Positions 5,606 to 6,839 of a DNA stretch of 6,839 nt are shown here, piece by piece. The first letter of the stretch is position 1; each line of letters begins with the position of its first letter. The translations under genes were made by a program, and so were the position numbers. The notes below the pieces were generated by a model, which saw nothing but the letters and a program-made list of their open reading frames with translations, did no database searches and had not been told where the DNA came from. Source of the stretch: Lysobacterales bacterium (GTDB taxonomy: Bacteria > Pseudomonadota > Gammaproteobacteria > Xanthomonadales > Rhodanobacteraceae); the NCBI GenBank assembly GCA_013298265.1, contig JAAFHE010000207.1, positions 1-6,839 on the forward strand, written 5' to 3'.

Positions 5606-6839
5606 AATAACCGTCGGCGTTGGTTTTTTTCCAGAAGTTTCTCGATGTCGACGCGGCGCGAATCGACACGACAGTCGTCGCCGGACGCGCGGCATCGAGA
5701 TCAACCCTGTCGAGTTGCGGCGGATCCAGCGGTCGGCGCCGCGCGACGTAGTCCGGTTGCTCGAAGGCCTGCACGATGGCGTGCGCGTTGGTGCCGCCGT
5801 CCGCGAACGAGTTGATCGCGGCGGCCCGCTGCGGCGCGTCCCACGCTGTGAGGCTGCGGCAAAAGCCTATCCCGGCGCCCGCCGCGTCGAAATGCTGCAA
5901 CGGCTGCTGCGCCGAGAGAAACGGCACGCGTCTGCGGTGGTTCAGCATCAGCACGACCTTGAGGAAGCTCGCGATGCCTTCGGCGCAGAGCGGATGACCG
6001 ATATTCGGCTTCATCGAGCCGAGCTCGCACACGCGATCGCTGCCGCCATACACCGCGGCGACCGCCTTCAGCTCAAGCAGGTCGCTGACCTCCGATCCCG
6101 CGCCGTTGGCCTCGATGTGCGTGATCGCACTCGCGGCTAGCCCGCTGCGTCGCAGCGCGCCGCGCATGACGTCGATCTGCGCCTGGACGTTCGGCGCCGA
6201 CGGCCCCGCCGTGCGTCCGTCATTGTTTAACTCCAGGGCTTTGACCACGGCGTAGATGCGATCGCCGTCGGCTTGCGCCTGCTCGACGGTCTTGAGCAGC
6301 ACCATACCGACGCCTTCGCCGAGGACGGCCCCCCCCGCGCGCCGGTCGAACACATGGAAGCAGCCGTCGGACTGAAGGATGCCGCGTTGCTTGAATAGCT
6401 GCACGGCCCCTGCGGTGTGCAACACGTTGACGCCGCCGACGAGCGCCGCCGTCGTGCGGCCGGTCTGCAGCGCCTGGATCGCGACGTCCATCGCCACGAG
6501 CGCGGACGAGCATGCGGCGTCCACGACCAGGCTCGGGCCACGCAGATCGAAGAACTGCGATACGTTGGCGGCGAGGAAGTTCTGGCCGGTCGCGAGTATC
6601 GGGTTCGGCGCGTGCAGGAGGCTCACTTCATCCACGCGATGCTGGCTGCGGGCGCCGAGGTAGACCCCGGTTGCCGTGCCGCGCAGCTCCGCCGGCGCGT
6701 AGCCGGCGTCGTGCCAGGTCTTGAGCGCCTCTTCGAGCACCAGGAGCGCCTGCGGATCCATCGCACGCGCGTCGGCCGTCGACAGCCGGAAATAGCTTGA
6801 GTCAAAGCGCCGCAGATCGTCGAGCAGCGCCGCATGCGC
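5604..6839 (-). CDS. Trans-AT polyketide synthase subunit, C-terminal end (non-elongating ketosynthase), 5'-partial
   Basis: This is the end of a modular PKS subunit. The reading frame is open to the window edge, so the true start lies outside; 411 residues are visible, numbered here from the edge. Nearly all of it is one ketosynthase: MDPQ at 27-30, active-site Cys110 in VDAACSSAL, GEGVG at 174-178, the NNDGRTAGPSAP loop at 205-216, NIGH with His282, and the closing GGTNAH at 348-353. The second catalytic His (normally EAHGTGT) is Asn245 in EANGAGSEVSD, so decarboxylative condensation should be lost while acyl transfer through Cys110 remains possible. I infer a KS0 that hands a chain to the DH of the next subunit. 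The protein ends about 54 residues after the KS, with no AT and no KS flanking subdomain. The next gene begins 13 bases later, so the two are surely co-transcribed. Family assignment is secure; the KS0 role follows from the motif. Confidence 0.95.
   Translation of the reverse strand, partial: AHAALLDDLRRFDSSYFRLSTADARAMDPQALLVLEEALKTWHDAGYAPAELRGTATGVYLGARSQHRVDEVSLLHAPNPILATGQNFLAANVSQFFDLRGPSLVVDAACSSALVAMDVAIQALQTGRTTAALVGGVNVLHTAGAVQLFKQRGILQSDGCFHVFDRRAGGAVLGEGVGMVLLKTVEQAQADGDRIYAVVKALELNNDGRTAGPSAPNVQAQIDVMRGALRRSGLAASAITHIEANGAGSEVSDLLELKAVAAVYGGSDRVCELGSMKPNIGHPLCAEGIASFLKVVLMLNHRRRVPFLSAQQPLQHFDAAGAGIGFCRSLTAWDAPQRAAAINSFADGGTNAHAIVQAFEQPDYVARRRPLDPPQLDRVDLDAARPATTVVSIRAASTSRNFWKKTNADGY
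5607..5768 (-). other. C-terminal tail of the KS0 subunit, candidate DH-docking segment
   Basis: These are visible residues 358-411, directly after the KS. The segment is rich in Arg, Pro, Asp and Ala (YVARRRPLDPPQLDRVDLD at about 364-382) and ends with a short aromatic/basic stretch, RNFWKK, at 400-405, followed by TNADGY and the stop. It lacks the LSAR...YTLQVGREA flanking subdomain that follows the KS of the next subunit. Intrinsically disordered C-terminal 'DHD' segments that bind the N-terminal DH of the partner subunit are known at KS|DH breaks of trans-AT synthases. The position here is exactly right. The assignment rests on position and composition; I could not compare it with a known DHD sequence. 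Confidence 0.55.
5624..5630 (-). other. A7 homopolymer tract (coding strand) near the end of the KS0 subunit
   Basis: The coding strand reads TTCTGGAAAAAAACCAACG, with the codons TGG AAA AAA ACC in the KS0 frame. The stop codon follows 17 bases after the tract. The DH frame is open across this tract, so loss of one A, or a +1 shift, would run straight through to Met1 of the DH subunit, adding P-T-P-T-V-I-R-A-A-I-A before it. Such tracts are known sites of transcriptional slippage and of sequencing indels. Nothing in the sequence shows that either happens here. Confidence 0.6.
5769..6839 (-). other. Ketosynthase domain, KS0 type (Cys-Asn-His), N-terminal edge missing
   Basis: This domain covers visible residues 1-357. 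Cys110 (codon 6510-6512) and His282 (codon 5994-5996) are present. The HGTGT His is replaced by Asn245 (codon 6105-6107, AAC). The whole motif differs from the standard: N-G-A-G-S-E-V-S-D stands where H-G-T-G-T-x-x-G-D is usual, so this looks like a lineage feature and not one recent mutation. The usual ADGTV before GEGVG is AGGAV, and MDPQ is followed by ALLVLEE where ERLFLE is common. From memory, the NNDGRTAGPSAP and NGxGSEVxDLLELKA strings resemble the KS0 clade of dehydrating bimodules. A phylogeny would settle that. Confidence 0.9.

Noticed and set aside
5591..5695. Upstream in-frame ATG at 5695 as the start of the DH-first subunit
   Set aside because: It would overlap the KS0 gene by 92 bases and add Arg-rich sequence with no DH similarity. 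The ATG at 5590 fits the DH N-terminus and the tight gene spacing.
6329..6336. C8 run inside the KS0 as a possible frameshift
   Set aside because: Conserved KS sequence reads in one frame on both sides (SDGCFHVFDRRAGG then AVLGEGVG), so no indel is indicated.
1..6839. Promoters, terminators, tRNA/rRNA genes, insertion sequences, CRISPR arrays, attachment sites
   Set aside because: The only non-coding stretch is 13 bases. No inverted-repeat/T-run pair, RNA gene or regularly spaced repeat was seen.

Overview
The window lies inside a modular type I polyketide synthase (PKS) of the trans-acyltransferase (trans-AT) class. All real coding sequence is on the minus strand. The DNA is very GC-rich with strong G/C preference at third codon positions. 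Together with trans-AT architecture this suggests a high-GC bacterium, most likely a proteobacterium (for example Burkholderiales, Pseudomonas, Xanthomonadales or a myxobacterium). The sequence alone does not fix the genus, and no gene symbol or product name can be assigned.

Layout in the direction of transcription (high to low coordinates). (1) 6839-5604: the C-terminal end of one PKS subunit, 411 residues visible. It is a ketosynthase (KS) that keeps the active-site Cys and the NIGH His but has Asn in place of the HGTGT His, so it is a predicted non-elongating KS0. A short tail without the usual KS flanking subdomain follows, then a stop. (2) After only 13 non-coding bases, an ATG at 5590 opens a second PKS subunit that stays in frame to the window edge (1863 residues, no stop). 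I translated it codon by codon. Its domain order is DH - ACP - KS - flanking subdomain - KR - ACP - Ala/Pro linker - KS (cut by the edge). There is no AT domain in either subunit, and the KS is followed by the degenerate flanking subdomain typical of trans-AT lines.

How the parts should work together (inference): the KS0 takes a beta-hydroxyacyl chain from an upstream KR-bearing module outside the window and passes it, without extension, to the DH-ACP of the next subunit, where water is removed. This is the second half of a split dehydrating bimodule. The enoyl chain is then extended by the intact KS with malonyl units loaded by a separate AT, reduced by the KR, and handed as a 3-hydroxy-4-enoyl thioester to the last KS. 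No methyltransferase or enoylreductase domain is present.

The points most worth checking are the KS0 His-to-Asn change, the subunit break exactly between KS0 and DH with a candidate docking tail, and an A7 tract just before the stop. Loss of one base from that tract would fuse the two subunits, so the break could be a real docking interface, a slippage site, or an indel. No RNA genes, mobile elements, CRISPR arrays, promoters or terminators were seen. Apart from the 13-base gap the whole window is coding.
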